A stretch of 64,000 nucleotides of DNA from Candidatus Villigracilis affinis (GTDB lineage: Bacteria; Chloroflexota; Anaerolineae; Anaerolineales; Villigracilaceae). The notes below the pieces were generated by a model. It was given only the letters and a program-made list of their open reading frames with translations. It was not told where the DNA came from and did no database searches. This document shows, one piece after another, positions 33,916 through 42,856 of the stretch (within the stretch, counting starts at the first letter, position 1; each line of letters opens with the position of its first letter). The position numbers were made by a program, and so were the translations under genes. The DNA is taken from the NCBI GenBank assembly GCA_016718275.1, contig JADKEA010000007.1, positions 1-64,000 of the forward strand, read 5' to 3'.

Positions 33916-34531
33916 TTCGCTTCCTTGCTGACATCAGAAAAACGGGAAAGAACTTTTCCTTTTCCTCGATCTTCTTTTTGATCGTGTATGCCGTGAAAAA
34001 AGCAATTTCTTCAAAACCTGCGGCTTCCACCTGCTTTTGTAATTCACTCCTTGCGAAGCCTTTGTGGATATCGGTTGTACCGTCGGTGTGAAATGAGCCA
34101 TCCTCTTTATCGAGGTCAGCGACCAGCAGATACCCGCCAGGCTCAAGCAGGGCGTGGAATTTTTTTAGAATGTCTTGCGTGTTATGGATGTGGTGCAGGG
34201 TCATCAGAGAATATGTAATGGCGTACCGTTCGTCAGGAAGCGGATCAGTTGACAGGTCGAGGCGAAGCGGTTTCATATTCCGCACATCCGAGGTGGAGAT
34301 CTTTTCGGCAAGCACATCTAACATCCCTTGCGATGTATCTGCCAGTGTGATCTGACCGAGTTCCTCCTGAAGAGCAAAGCTCAGCAGGCCTGTGCCGCAT
34401 CCGTATTCGAGGGCGGTCATCTCGCGTGAAAGCGGAATAGCTTTGCGGATGGCGTCTGCCACGGTGCGGGCACGTTCCACTTTTTTGGGATCGGAGTCCC
34501 AGTCTTTTGCGCGTTCGTCGAAATTTGTCAT
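33905..34531 (-). CDS. SAM-dependent methyltransferase
   Basis: A 208-residue class I methyltransferase. The start at 34531 overlaps the E2 stop as ATGA; the longer frame is inside E2 and is rejected. Motif I is ALEYGCGTGLLSFAL (residues 41-55), motif II ITLADTSQGML, motif IV ITYSLMTLHHIHN, then LLEPGGYLLVADLDKEDG. This order fits Methyltransf_11/12 proteins. The end, AGFEEIAFFTAYTIKKK, is typical too. Its coupling to the 2-oxoacid dehydrogenase genes is unusual; a link to their metabolism is inference. Confidence 0.87.
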   Translation of the reverse strand: MTNFDERAKDWDSDPKKVERARTVADAIRKAIPLSREMTALEYGCGTGLLSFALQEELGQITLADTSQGMLDVLAEKISTSDVRNMKPLRLDLSTDPLPDERYAITYSLMTLHHIHNTQDILKKFHALLEPGGYLLVADLDKEDGSFHTDGTTDIHKGFARSELQKQVEAAGFEEIAFFTAYTIKKKIEEKEKFFPVFLMSARKRSGH

Positions 34532-35775
34532 GCCCAGTTTTCCAATGTCTCTTTGACCTTGGCCAGGAACCAATCTGCCGATGCGCCATCGAGGATGCGG
34601 TGATCGAAGACGAAGGACATGTATACCATCGGGCGGATGGCAATGGCATCGTCGATGACGATCACACGCTTTTGCATTGCGCCGACACCGAGGATGCCCG
34701 CCTGTGGCTGGTTGATGATGGGGAAGGCGAAGAGCGACCCGCTCACGCCGTGATTGGTCAGCGTGAATGTGCCGCCTTTAACTTCATCAGGCTGCAGCTT
34801 CTTTGTGCGTGCGCGTGCTGCCAGATCGTTGATCGTGCGTGCCATCGCCAGCAGGGACAAATTGTCTGCGCCTTTGATGACGGGGACGATCAAGCCTTCT
34901 TCGCCGAGCGAAACCGCCATGCCTAAGTTGATGTTTTTATGGATCAATAAGCCTTCATCGCTCCATGAGGAATTGGTTTGCGGGTAGGCTTTCAGCCCCG
35001 CGACGATCGCCATCATGAAGTAGGCGGTGAAGGTGAGGTTGACTCCATCGCGCTCAAATGCGGATTTATTCGCGGCGCGGTGCTTGGCGACCTTGCTCAT
35101 ATCCGCTTCCATCACGGTCAATACATGCGGTGAGATCTGCTTTGATTCGACCATGTGGTGCGCGATGGATTTGCGCATGGTGGTGTGTTTGATTAGGGTG
35201 TCATGTGTTCCAGTGTTAGGTGTCAGGTTTGAAGGTTGAAGGTTGGAAGGTTGACCTCCCGCTTTCGATTTTCCACTTTCCACATAATTCAACACATCAT
35301 TCTTCGTGATGCGACCATTCAAGCCTGTGCCTTGTACCTGGGATAAATTCACTCCGTGCTCAGCAGCAACTTTTGCCACGACGGGGGATATGAAGCCAAG
35401 ATCAGTTGAAGGTCTAAGGTTTAAGGTTGCAGGTTGTGGCTCGGGCTTTTGACCTTTCGATGAACTCAGGGAATCGCTTTCGATTTTTGACCCTTCCACA
35501 CTGCCGACTGCCGGCTGAACACTATCCACTGTTTCGCCCGCCACCCCGATCAGAGCTAATAATTCTCCAACCTTCCCGACCTGACCTTCCTGCATGTCGA
35601 TTCTCAAGATCACACCTGAAGCAGGTGCAGGGATTTCGGTGTCCACTTTATCTGTATTTACTTCAAGCAATGGTTCCAATTCTTTAATGGAATCGCCAAC
35701 TTGTTTGAGCCACTTTGTAACGGTGACTTCATCAACACCTTCGCCGAGCCTTGGAACTAAAACTTTTGTCGCCAT
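34528..35775 (-). CDS. 2-oxoacid dehydrogenase E2, dihydrolipoamide acyltransferase
   Basis: A 415-residue acyltransferase. Residues 1-78 are one lipoyl domain with the lipoate lysine in NTDKVDTEIPAPASG. A peripheral-subunit-binding domain (ISPVVAKVAAEHGVNLSQVQ...) lies near 130-165. The catalytic domain ends with SFVFDHRILDGASADWFL, which holds the DHRxxDG active site. Both linkers hold low-complexity peptide from a repeated DNA motif (PSNLQPSNL; PATLNLRPS). It follows E1 by 77 bases. Whether the complex uses pyruvate or branched-chain oxoacids is not decided by sequence; the E1 type favours branched-chain or mixed use. Confidence 0.92.
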   Translation of the reverse strand: MATKVLVPRLGEGVDEVTVTKWLKQVGDSIKELEPLLEVNTDKVDTEIPAPASGVILRIDMQEGQVGKVGELLALIGVAGETVDSVQPAVGSVEGSKIESDSLSSSKGQKPEPQPATLNLRPSTDLGFISPVVAKVAAEHGVNLSQVQGTGLNGRITKNDVLNYVESGKSKAGGQPSNLQPSNLTPNTGTHDTLIKHTTMRKSIAHHMVESKQISPHVLTVMEADMSKVAKHRAANKSAFERDGVNLTFTAYFMMAIVAGLKAYPQTNSSWSDEGLLIHKNINLGMAVSLGEEGLIVPVIKGADNLSLLAMARTINDLAARARTKKLQPDEVKGGTFTLTNHGVSGSLFAFPIINQPQAGILGVGAMQKRVIVIDDAIAIRPMVYMSFVFDHRILDGASADWFLAKVKETLENWA

Positions 35776-35852
35776 AGTTTCCTCTTTTCACCACGCAGTG
35801 TCACAAAGGTACATAAAGGTTTTCCTTCGTGCTTCTTCGTGACCCTTTGTGG

Positions 35853-38270
35853 TTAATCGAATTTTGGATAAGCAGTTGGATCAACTTCATTCATCATTTC
35901 ATACACCGCATCGAAGATTGTTTCCGCATTTGGCTTGGACCAGTAATCGCCGTCACTTCCATATGCGGGGCGATGGGCTTTTGCAGAGAGGGTCTTTGCG
36001 GGGGAGTCTAAATGGAAATAGCCGCCTTGTTTTTCGATGACTTCCTGCATCATGTAGGCAGTCGTGCCGCCAGGGACATCTTCATCGACGAACAAAATGC
36101 GGTTGGTCTTTTTCAACGACTCAACGATCTCGCCGTGGATATCGAAAGGCATCAACGATTGTACGTCGATGACTTCCACGTCAATGCCGACCTTGCTGAG
36201 TTTATCTGCCGCATCAAGCACTACACGACAGCACGCGCCGTAGGTGACGATGGTGACGTCTTTCCCGTCGCGGATAACTTCAGGCACGCCGAGCGGCAGG
36301 GTGATCTCGCCGATATTTTTAGGCAGGCGTTCCTTCACACGGTAGCCATTGAGTACTTCAACAACGATTGCGGGTTCGTCAGATTTTAGGAGGGTGTTGT
36401 AAAAACCAGCAGCATGAGTCATATCACGTGGAACCAGCACATACATGCCGCGCACCAGACTCAAGATTCCAGACATGGGCGAGCCCGAATGCCAAACGCC
36501 TTCAAGGCGATGTCCGCGGGTGCGCACGATAACGGGTGCTTTTTGTCCGCCTGCGGTGCGCCAGTGCAGTGACGCGAGATCGTCGCTCATGATCTGCAAG
36601 GCGTACAACACATAATCAAGATATTGAATTTCGGCAATCGGGCGCAGTCCGCGCATTGCCATGCCGATCGCCTGCCCCAAAATCGTTGCTTCGCGGATGC
36701 CCGTATCGGTCACGCGCATCGCGCCGTATTTTTCCTGCATCCCCTTGAAACCCTGATTCACATCGCCGAGTTTGCCAACGTCTTCACCAAACGCAATCAA
36801 ACGCGGATCACGCCCCAGCGCGGCATCGAACGCGGCGTTGACCACTTCAAAGCCGAACATGGTCGGCGAAGAGTCCGCGTACACAGGTTTCACTTCGTCC
36901 ACTTTCAACGCTGTGCCCGAATACAAATGTGAACCGTATCTTTCGAGATTCACTTTATCGTTCTCGTGTTTCCATTGGATGAGGACTTGCTTCGTGGGAT
37001 GCGACTCGTCCCTGAGCAGTCTCAGCGCTTCATGCACGATCGTGTGGATATCGCGCCTCGAATACGACGGGAGAGTGGCCAGCCGATCCCGAATCAGTCT
37101 CAACTCGTAGACATGGTTCGAAGTCGGCGCGATCTCGTCGAGAATGTCCAGTACTTGATTGCGCTCTTCGGTGATGGGCGAGAGATACGCGTCCCATGCG
37201 GCTTTGCGGAATCCTTCAACAGCGGCGTAATCTGCCTTTTCAACAGAATCAAGCTCGGGCGCGGAGATGACGCGGTTCGTGATCATCCAGGCGCGCATCT
37301 TTTTGAGTCCGTCAAATTCCTCTTCCCATTTGAGTCGCTCTGGAGTCTTGTAGCGTTCGTGACTACCTGATGTGGAATGTCCCTGCGGTTGAGTCACGTC
37401 AATGACATGCACGAGCGAGGGGATATGATATTCACGGGCCACCTCGGCGGCGGTGAGATAGGTTTCGACGAGAGCGGGATAATCCCACGCACGGACGGTG
37501 TAATGGTCGTAGCCGTTCTGCACTTTGTCGGGCGGCGTGAATGGATCGCGCTCGAAGCCTTTGAGCAAAGCACCGATATTTTCCTTGACCATTTGAAATT
37601 GATTGGGGACAGAGATGCCATAACCGTCATCGTAAATGGTGAGGATGGCAGGTGCTTTCAACACGCCAATGGCATTGACCGCTTCCCAGAACATGCCTTC
37701 GGAGGTGGAGGCATTGCCGATGGTGCCAAAGGCGATCTCGTTGCCGTTGTTGGAAAAATCTTTTTGGTCTTGCAGCTCTTTGATATTGCGATAGATGACC
37801 GAAGCATATGCAAACCCAACAGCGCGTGGCATTTGCGCGGCGGTGGGCGAAATATCGGAGGCTGTGTTGTACATCTGCGTTTGCGGACGCCACGTGCCAT
37901 TTGGATATAAATTGCGCGAGGCGAAATGCGCATTCATCTGGCGGCCTGCGCTGGCGGGGTCGTAGGTGACATCACCATGCGCGTATAGCTGGGCAAAAAA
38001 CTCCTGGATGCTCATTACGCCAAGCATGAACATCCAGGTTTGATCACGATAATATCCAGAGCGCCAGTCGCCTTTTTGGAAGGCTCTGGCGATGGCGAGC
38101 TGGGCGATTTCCTTTCCATCGCCGAAAATGCCGAACTTTGCCTTGCCGCTCAGAACCTCGCGCCTGCCGATAAGCGAAACCTGCCTGCTTTGATAGGCGA
38201 TACGGTAATCTTTGATAATTTCATCTTTCTCTAGGGGAAGCGCAATCGTACCCTTCTTTTTGTTGGGCAT
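35853..38270 (-). CDS. 2-oxoacid dehydrogenase E1, fused alpha and beta subunits
   Basis: An 805-residue thiamine-diphosphate enzyme in which E1 alpha and E1 beta are one chain. Residues 1-430 are alpha-type: GTIGNASTSEGMFWEAVNA begins the TPP-binding motif, closed by YDDGYGISVPNQ. Residues 460-790 are beta-type: AFGEDVGKLGDVNQGF, VTDTGIREATILGQAIGMAMRGLRPIAEIQYLDY and VRTRGHRLEGVWHSGSPM. The usual alpha and beta genes are separate; fused forms are known from Bacteroidetes and some other phyla. It heads an operon with E2, a methyltransferase, a hypothetical protein and an ICMT-like protein. E3 is probably lpdA at 30.8 kb. Confidence 0.92.
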   Translation of the reverse strand: MPNKKKGTIALPLEKDEIIKDYRIAYQSRQVSLIGRREVLSGKAKFGIFGDGKEIAQLAIARAFQKGDWRSGYYRDQTWMFMLGVMSIQEFFAQLYAHGDVTYDPASAGRQMNAHFASRNLYPNGTWRPQTQMYNTASDISPTAAQMPRAVGFAYASVIYRNIKELQDQKDFSNNGNEIAFGTIGNASTSEGMFWEAVNAIGVLKAPAILTIYDDGYGISVPNQFQMVKENIGALLKGFERDPFTPPDKVQNGYDHYTVRAWDYPALVETYLTAAEVAREYHIPSLVHVIDVTQPQGHSTSGSHERYKTPERLKWEEEFDGLKKMRAWMITNRVISAPELDSVEKADYAAVEGFRKAAWDAYLSPITEERNQVLDILDEIAPTSNHVYELRLIRDRLATLPSYSRRDIHTIVHEALRLLRDESHPTKQVLIQWKHENDKVNLERYGSHLYSGTALKVDEVKPVYADSSPTMFGFEVVNAAFDAALGRDPRLIAFGEDVGKLGDVNQGFKGMQEKYGAMRVTDTGIREATILGQAIGMAMRGLRPIAEIQYLDYVLYALQIMSDDLASLHWRTAGGQKAPVIVRTRGHRLEGVWHSGSPMSGILSLVRGMYVLVPRDMTHAAGFYNTLLKSDEPAIVVEVLNGYRVKERLPKNIGEITLPLGVPEVIRDGKDVTIVTYGACCRVVLDAADKLSKVGIDVEVIDVQSLMPFDIHGEIVESLKKTNRILFVDEDVPGGTTAYMMQEVIEKQGGYFHLDSPAKTLSAKAHRPAYGSDGDYWSKPNAETIFDAVYEMMNEVDPTAYPKFD

Positions 38271-38500
38271 GAACTCTCTCTCCTGTAAAGTTTGTTGGGC
38301 GGATTATAAACGGGAAAGGATGAAGGATGAAGGAGGAATGATGAAGATAAAAGAAAATGGGAAGAAAAAAATGATATCCCACAGCAACCAGACTAAGCCT
38401 CGTCTTATGCATTCGTGGTATATTTCACGAAGTGGTGGTTGCAAAAAGCAACTACTCGAATCAAGATTGAGGGGGATCAAAAAACGAAGAACGAGGAAAA

Positions 38501-39595
38501 ATGAAAAAGAATATAGTATTTCGTTCAACAGGGTTGATCGCTGTTATGTTTGTGTTGTTAGCCTGCGGCATCTTCTCTCAAACCACGCCGACGGTGGTTC
38601 CCGCCACCGCTCCACTACCATCTGAGACGGCGATTGTGACCGTTGAACTGCCTGCCAGTACTGCTACAGCCACTTCCATCCCTGCTACACAGGAACCAGC
38701 CGTTGTCATCCGATTAGGCCCCGGAAAGTTCGAACAACCGATCTGGCTGGAAGTCCTCAGTGGACGATACCAACTAGCCGGTGGCGATATTTTGTTGACT
38801 GGCTCGGCAATAGGCGTCTACACCGAAGCGCTGACCTTCCCAACAGGAATGGAAATTGAGATCGGCGAGGGCGGGTTGGTGTTGATGGGCGTCTCTTATG
38901 ATGCGGGAACGCGGCTGGTGGTGGATGAGGCTGGCGACATTGTAGCTCAAACAGCGGTGGATGGATCAGCTGCTGAGCCGTCTGTTTCTACTGGAGAAAT
39001 TCTATTCGAGGATGATTTTAGCTCGAATAACAATGGCTGGGATGTTGGGCTTTCATCCGATGATTACGGCGAAGTTGATAGCACGATAACAGATGGCCAA
39101 TACGTCGTAACGATGACAGGTAAGCAGGAATACTTTTTTGCGATCACATCCATTCCAGATTTTTCAGCTAAAGATTTTGTGTGGAGCATGGATGCGATCA
39201 TTCTCGAAAGCACGGCCAGCGCTGGCAATATGTTGCTGGCACTCTCTGTTCGCGAAGTGGATGGGCTCAGTGGCAAGCACTATTCGTTCTCGATCTTCAA
39301 TGATGGAACATCCTCGGGCGAAGTTTGGCCGACAAAAAAATATCAGGATGTGATCGAGTTTTGGAGTTACGAAGCGAATGATGCCATCACGCTTGAGCCA
39401 GGTGTAGTCAATAAGATTTCACTTGAGGTGAACGACTCGACCTTTACACTATATGTCAATGGACAGAAAATCAAAGAAGTGACCGATGCTACGGTCACTG
39501 AAGCTGGTGAGATCAGTTTTAGTCTGGCGATGTACAAACCCGGTGAGACTTTGAAGATCGCATTTGATAATCTGATCATTACTGCAATTCCGTAA
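38501..39595 (+). CDS. Lipoprotein with laminin-G-like domain
   Basis: A 364-residue lipoprotein. ATG 38501 follows GAGGAAAA; the signal peptide ends in lipobox VLLAC. A Thr/Pro/Ala-rich linker runs to about residue 65. Residues 150-364 look like a beta-sandwich laminin-G/concanavalin-like domain: EDDFSSNNNGWDVG, YVVTMTGKQEYFFAI, FVWSMDAIILES, and VVNKISLEVNDSTFTLYVNGQKIKEVTDA near the end. Such domains bind sugars or wrap surface proteins. The preceding part (70-150) is unrecognised. It faces the E1 gene divergently and the Fe-S oxidoreductase gene convergently. Confidence 0.75.
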   Translation: MKKNIVFRSTGLIAVMFVLLACGIFSQTTPTVVPATAPLPSETAIVTVELPASTATATSIPATQEPAVVIRLGPGKFEQPIWLEVLSGRYQLAGGDILLTGSAIGVYTEALTFPTGMEIEIGEGGLVLMGVSYDAGTRLVVDEAGDIVAQTAVDGSAAEPSVSTGEILFEDDFSSNNNGWDVGLSSDDYGEVDSTITDGQYVVTMTGKQEYFFAITSIPDFSAKDFVWSMDAIILESTASAGNMLLALSVREVDGLSGKHYSFSIFNDGTSSGEVWPTKKYQDVIEFWSYEANDAITLEPGVVNKISLEVNDSTFTLYVNGQKIKEVTDATVTEAGEISFSLAMYKPGETLKIAFDNLIITAIP

Positions 39596-39627
39596 ACGAT
39601 CAGCATGTAGCTTTCATAGAAAGCGTA

Positions 39628-39657
39628 ACGCCCAACGATAATATTATCGTTGGGCGT
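39628..39657. terminator. Bidirectional terminator (30-bp palindrome)
   Basis: Perfect inverted repeat with 15-base arms (ACGCCCAACGATAAT and complement), then CTTGTTTTTG. It separates two convergent genes. Its arms contain GCCCAAC/GTTGGGC, by chance like attC cores. Confidence 0.8.
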
Positions 39658-39684
39658 CTTGTTTTTGAGTGTCATTCCCTGCTC

Positions 39685-41671
39685 TTACTTTAATCTCTCC
39701 GCTACGATCTCAGCAACATCTTTCACTTGCATTGAGTCGCCATCTGCTTTGCTGGCATCTGTCATCATCGTCAGGCAGAAGGGGCAACCCACGGCCACTG
39801 TATTCGCGCCCGTGGACTTGGCTTCGGCGAAGCGGGTCACGTTCACACGCGCCGAGCCCTCCTCTTCTTCCTTCCACATTTGCGCGCCGCCCGCGCCGCA
39901 GCAGAAGGACTTGGCTCCATTGCGCGGCATTTCCACGGTTTCAATGCCCGCGGCTTTCAAATCGTCTCGCGGCGCATCCGTGATCTTGTTGTGCCTGCCC
40001 AAATAACATGGGTCATGGAAAGTGACCTTCATGTTGTCGCCTTCCAAATTCATGGAAATTTTCCCGGCACCCACCAGCTCGTTAATTAATTGCGTGTGGT
40101 GAATGACCTGATAATTCCCGCCAAAGGCTGGGTATTCATTCTTGATGGTGTGCAAACAATGCGGGCAGGTCGTCACAATTCTCTTTGGCGCAACCTCATT
40201 CAAGATTTCAACATTCTGTGAAGCGAGACCGAAGAAAATATCTTCGCGTCCTGCGCGGCGGGCCGAGTCACCTGTGCAGGATTCATTCTTTCCAAGCACG
40301 GCGTAATTGACTCCTGCCGTATTCAAAATTTTTGCAAAGGCTTGCGCGGTCTTTTGCGCGCGCGTGTCTGTGGCGGGGGCGCAGCCAACCCACCATAAAA
40401 TTTCAGGCTCGGCATTTTGTTCAATGGTTGGCACGCTCATGCCTTCCGCCCATTTCATGCGGTCACCCTGCGAAACATTCCACGGGTTCTGGTTGCGTTC
40501 CATGCCCTTGAACGCAGATTCCAATTGCTTCGGGAACGCGCTTTCCATCATCGAAAGATTGCGGCGGATGTCGAGAATGTCGCGCATCGGTTCGTTGCCC
40601 ACGGGGCAAATGTCCACGCATGCGCCGCAGCTTGTGCAAGCCCACACGGCTTCTTCCGAGATCAGATCCAACATCGGCACATCGGTTGTGCCGCCGTTGT
40701 TGAAATGATAGCGCTTGTTGATTTCCAACGCGGCAGGTGATAGCAATTTTCCAGTGTTGTACGCGGGGCAAACTTCCTGACAGCGGAAGCACATGATACA
40801 GGCGTAGCTGTCCATGATCTGCTCCCAGCCGAGGTCTTTCATTTTCGCCGCGCCAAACTGCTCAATGCTCTGGTCATCGAGATTGATGTAACTTAATTCG
40901 CCGATGGATTTTCTTTCGGGCTTCAATGCAAAATTCAACGGCGCGAAGAAAAGATGAATATGTTTTGAATATGGGAAATAAGGAAGGAAGGCGACGACTG
41001 CGCCAATGGACATCCAGAACGCGATGTGTTCCCCCGCTACTAGGACACTCGCATCAACCCCCGCCCAAAGCTGGGACACCGCCGAGATGCTTGGTTGCCA
41101 GCTGTCAGTGTGACCTGCCAATGCCACCCCGAAAGATTCTCCCAAAAACCGCATCGTGTTGTGGATGAAGATGAACGTGGCAACAATGGCTGAATCGCGC
41201 ATGATGCCCGCTCTTGCTTTCGGGTGAAGCAAAGTTGTATCGCGAGTGGATAATGTGTCAGGTCGCAGGATGAAGCGGCGAAATGCCATAGCCAGGATCC
41301 CGCCCACGATGGCAACATTCGCAACGTCTGCAATGAGGCGGTAGACGTCACCGAAGAGGCCCGTGTTGTCGAGGAGTTTGAATCCTGTGTAGGCGTAGAT
41401 CAGATCCGCTAAGATTGATCAAAAGAAAAGAAAGAAAACCCCAGCCGATGAGTCCGTGCAAAATACTGGGGCCAAGCCTGAAACGAAAAACGGGTTGGAA
41501 CAATCCCACCTTGACGATGAGATCACCAATCCGTTTCCAAACGAGCGACCAATCCACTTTTCCCTGTCCGCTTGAGATGTGAGCGACGATCTTCATCACA
41601 CCACGATAGGTGAAATAAAGCGAAACAAGTGTTGCAATAACGAAGAGGATTTTTTCTACAAGGGTAAGCAT
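39685..41671 (-). pseudogene. HdrD-like Fe-S oxidoreductase with NarI-like membrane part, frameshifted
   Basis: About 660 residues in two frames. From 41671 the N-terminus has several membrane helices (VEKILFVIATLVSLYFTY, LIGWGFLSFLLINL). One extra A near 41418 shifts the frame; the second frame continues ADLIYAYTGFKLLD and five more helices. Then come two [4Fe-4S] sites (CIMCFRCQEVCP and CTSCGACVDICP) and two CCG domains (CTGDSARRAG, CPHCLHTI; CCGAGGAQMW). This is the plan of heterodisulfide-reductase-like proteins that move electrons between membrane quinones and thiol or other partners. Commonly found with electron-bifurcating or fatty acid enzymes; the partner here is unknown. Confidence 0.8.
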
Positions 41672-41715
41672 GGAAACTCCCAGAGATGAGAAATGTTCGT
41701 TAAGTTTAGCACAAG

Positions 41716-42657
41716 TTAAGACACGAATGTAGTCAGGCTTTGCCAGATTTCAGTGTTCAATTGTGTTCGCTGGGCTTGGGCAAATTCCCAGAACAGGGAT
41801 TGCGCCCGTGTGAATGGGTTATTGATGTGACGCGCGATGTAAACCGTGCGCCGTAAGTCTGCGCCTTGCAGTTCGATTTTTTTGATATGCCCGAAGGCCA
41901 GACCGCGTGCCGCGACCATTTCTGAAACGAAGGCAATGCCCACGCCACGCTCTACAGCCATTTCAATGGCCTCGGGGTTTCCGAGCTCCATGGTCACATT
42001 GAGCATATCGGGCATGATGCTGAATTTTTTCAATTCCTGCATCACGGTTTCGCAGGTTCCTGAGACCTCCTCGCGCAGGATGATCTTTTGGTCGAGCAGA
42101 TCATCGGGGGTGGCGTAGCCATATTCAGCCCATGGATGATCGACCGGCACGATCAAGTAGATTCGGTCTTCGAAGAGGGGTTGGCATTCAATATCACGAT
42201 GTTCGAGCAATTTGCTGGTGACGCCAATGGGGATCTTTTGGGCGATCAGGTTTTCGAAGACACGGTCACGTCCCATCACTTTGACACGCGGATGCACGGC
42301 TGGGTACTGCTCCTGAAACATGGAAAGCAGGACGGGCATCAAATATTTCCCTGCGGATGTGGAGCAGGCGATCAATAACTCCCCGCCAACTTCGTGATTG
42401 ATATTGTGCAGGCTGTCTTCCAACAGCCGCGCCGAGCGTAGCACCTCGCGGGCCATGGGCAGCAGAGATTCGCCCGCCTCACTGAGAGCAATCGACCGCC
42501 CGCGCCGCAGGAACAACTCCACATGATACGCCTGTTCCATGGCTTGAATATGCTGGCTGACAGCAGATTGCGACATGTGCAAACGTTTGGCGGCCTGTGA
42601 AAAATTTTTTTCCTCGGCGGCGGCTAGAAAGACACGCAAGGCTGAGATCTCGATCAT
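41716..42657 (-). CDS. LysR-family transcriptional regulator
   Basis: A 313-residue regulator. The start at 42657 (MIEISALRVFLAAAEE) is preferred because GGAGCAAAAA lies before it. Residues 1-60 are the winged helix with FSQAAKRLHMSQSAVSQHIQAMEQ; the rest is the two-part effector domain (GELLIACSTSAGKYLMPVLLSMF, then ERGVGIAFVSEMVAARGL). The effector part resembles CysB/CbbR-like members that sense small anions or metabolites, but the ligand cannot be named. It lies 199 bases behind the rhodanese lipoprotein gene, in the same direction; a hairpin between them makes separate transcription likely. Confidence 0.9.
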   Translation of the reverse strand: MIEISALRVFLAAAEEKNFSQAAKRLHMSQSAVSQHIQAMEQAYHVELFLRRGRSIALSEAGESLLPMAREVLRSARLLEDSLHNINHEVGGELLIACSTSAGKYLMPVLLSMFQEQYPAVHPRVKVMGRDRVFENLIAQKIPIGVTSKLLEHRDIECQPLFEDRIYLIVPVDHPWAEYGYATPDDLLDQKIILREEVSGTCETVMQELKKFSIMPDMLNVTMELGNPEAIEMAVERGVGIAFVSEMVAARGLAFGHIKKIELQGADLRRTVYIARHINNPFTRAQSLFWEFAQAQRTQLNTEIWQSLTTFVS

Positions 42658-42789
42658 TTTTTGCTCCGATCGTGACGATAAGTGATGATGATGGTTTTCA
42701 TGTGTTAGCATAAATTTGACTTATCTTCCTGACCAGTGTGCATTGTCACAAATTCGGTCTGACGCCATGGGGTAATTACCCGAACGAAA

Positions 42790-42819
42790 ACCGTCCACGA
42801 AGTTTCCCTCGTGGACGGT
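42790..42819 (-). terminator. Terminator of the rhodanese lipoprotein transcript
   Basis: ACCGTCCACGA and TCGTGGACGGT form an 11-base stem with an eight-base loop, 37 bases after the rhodanese stop codon on the minus strand. Confidence 0.7.
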
Positions 42820-42856
42820 GACTTTGTATGCGGGAACTTGCTTCCCGCCTTTGCGA

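Noticed and set aside
39628..39657. Palindrome carrying GCCCAAC and GTTGGGC, looking like a minimal attC
   Set aside because: It is a perfect 30-bp inverted repeat between convergent genes with a T-rich end and has no attC interior; it is a terminator and the core match is chance.
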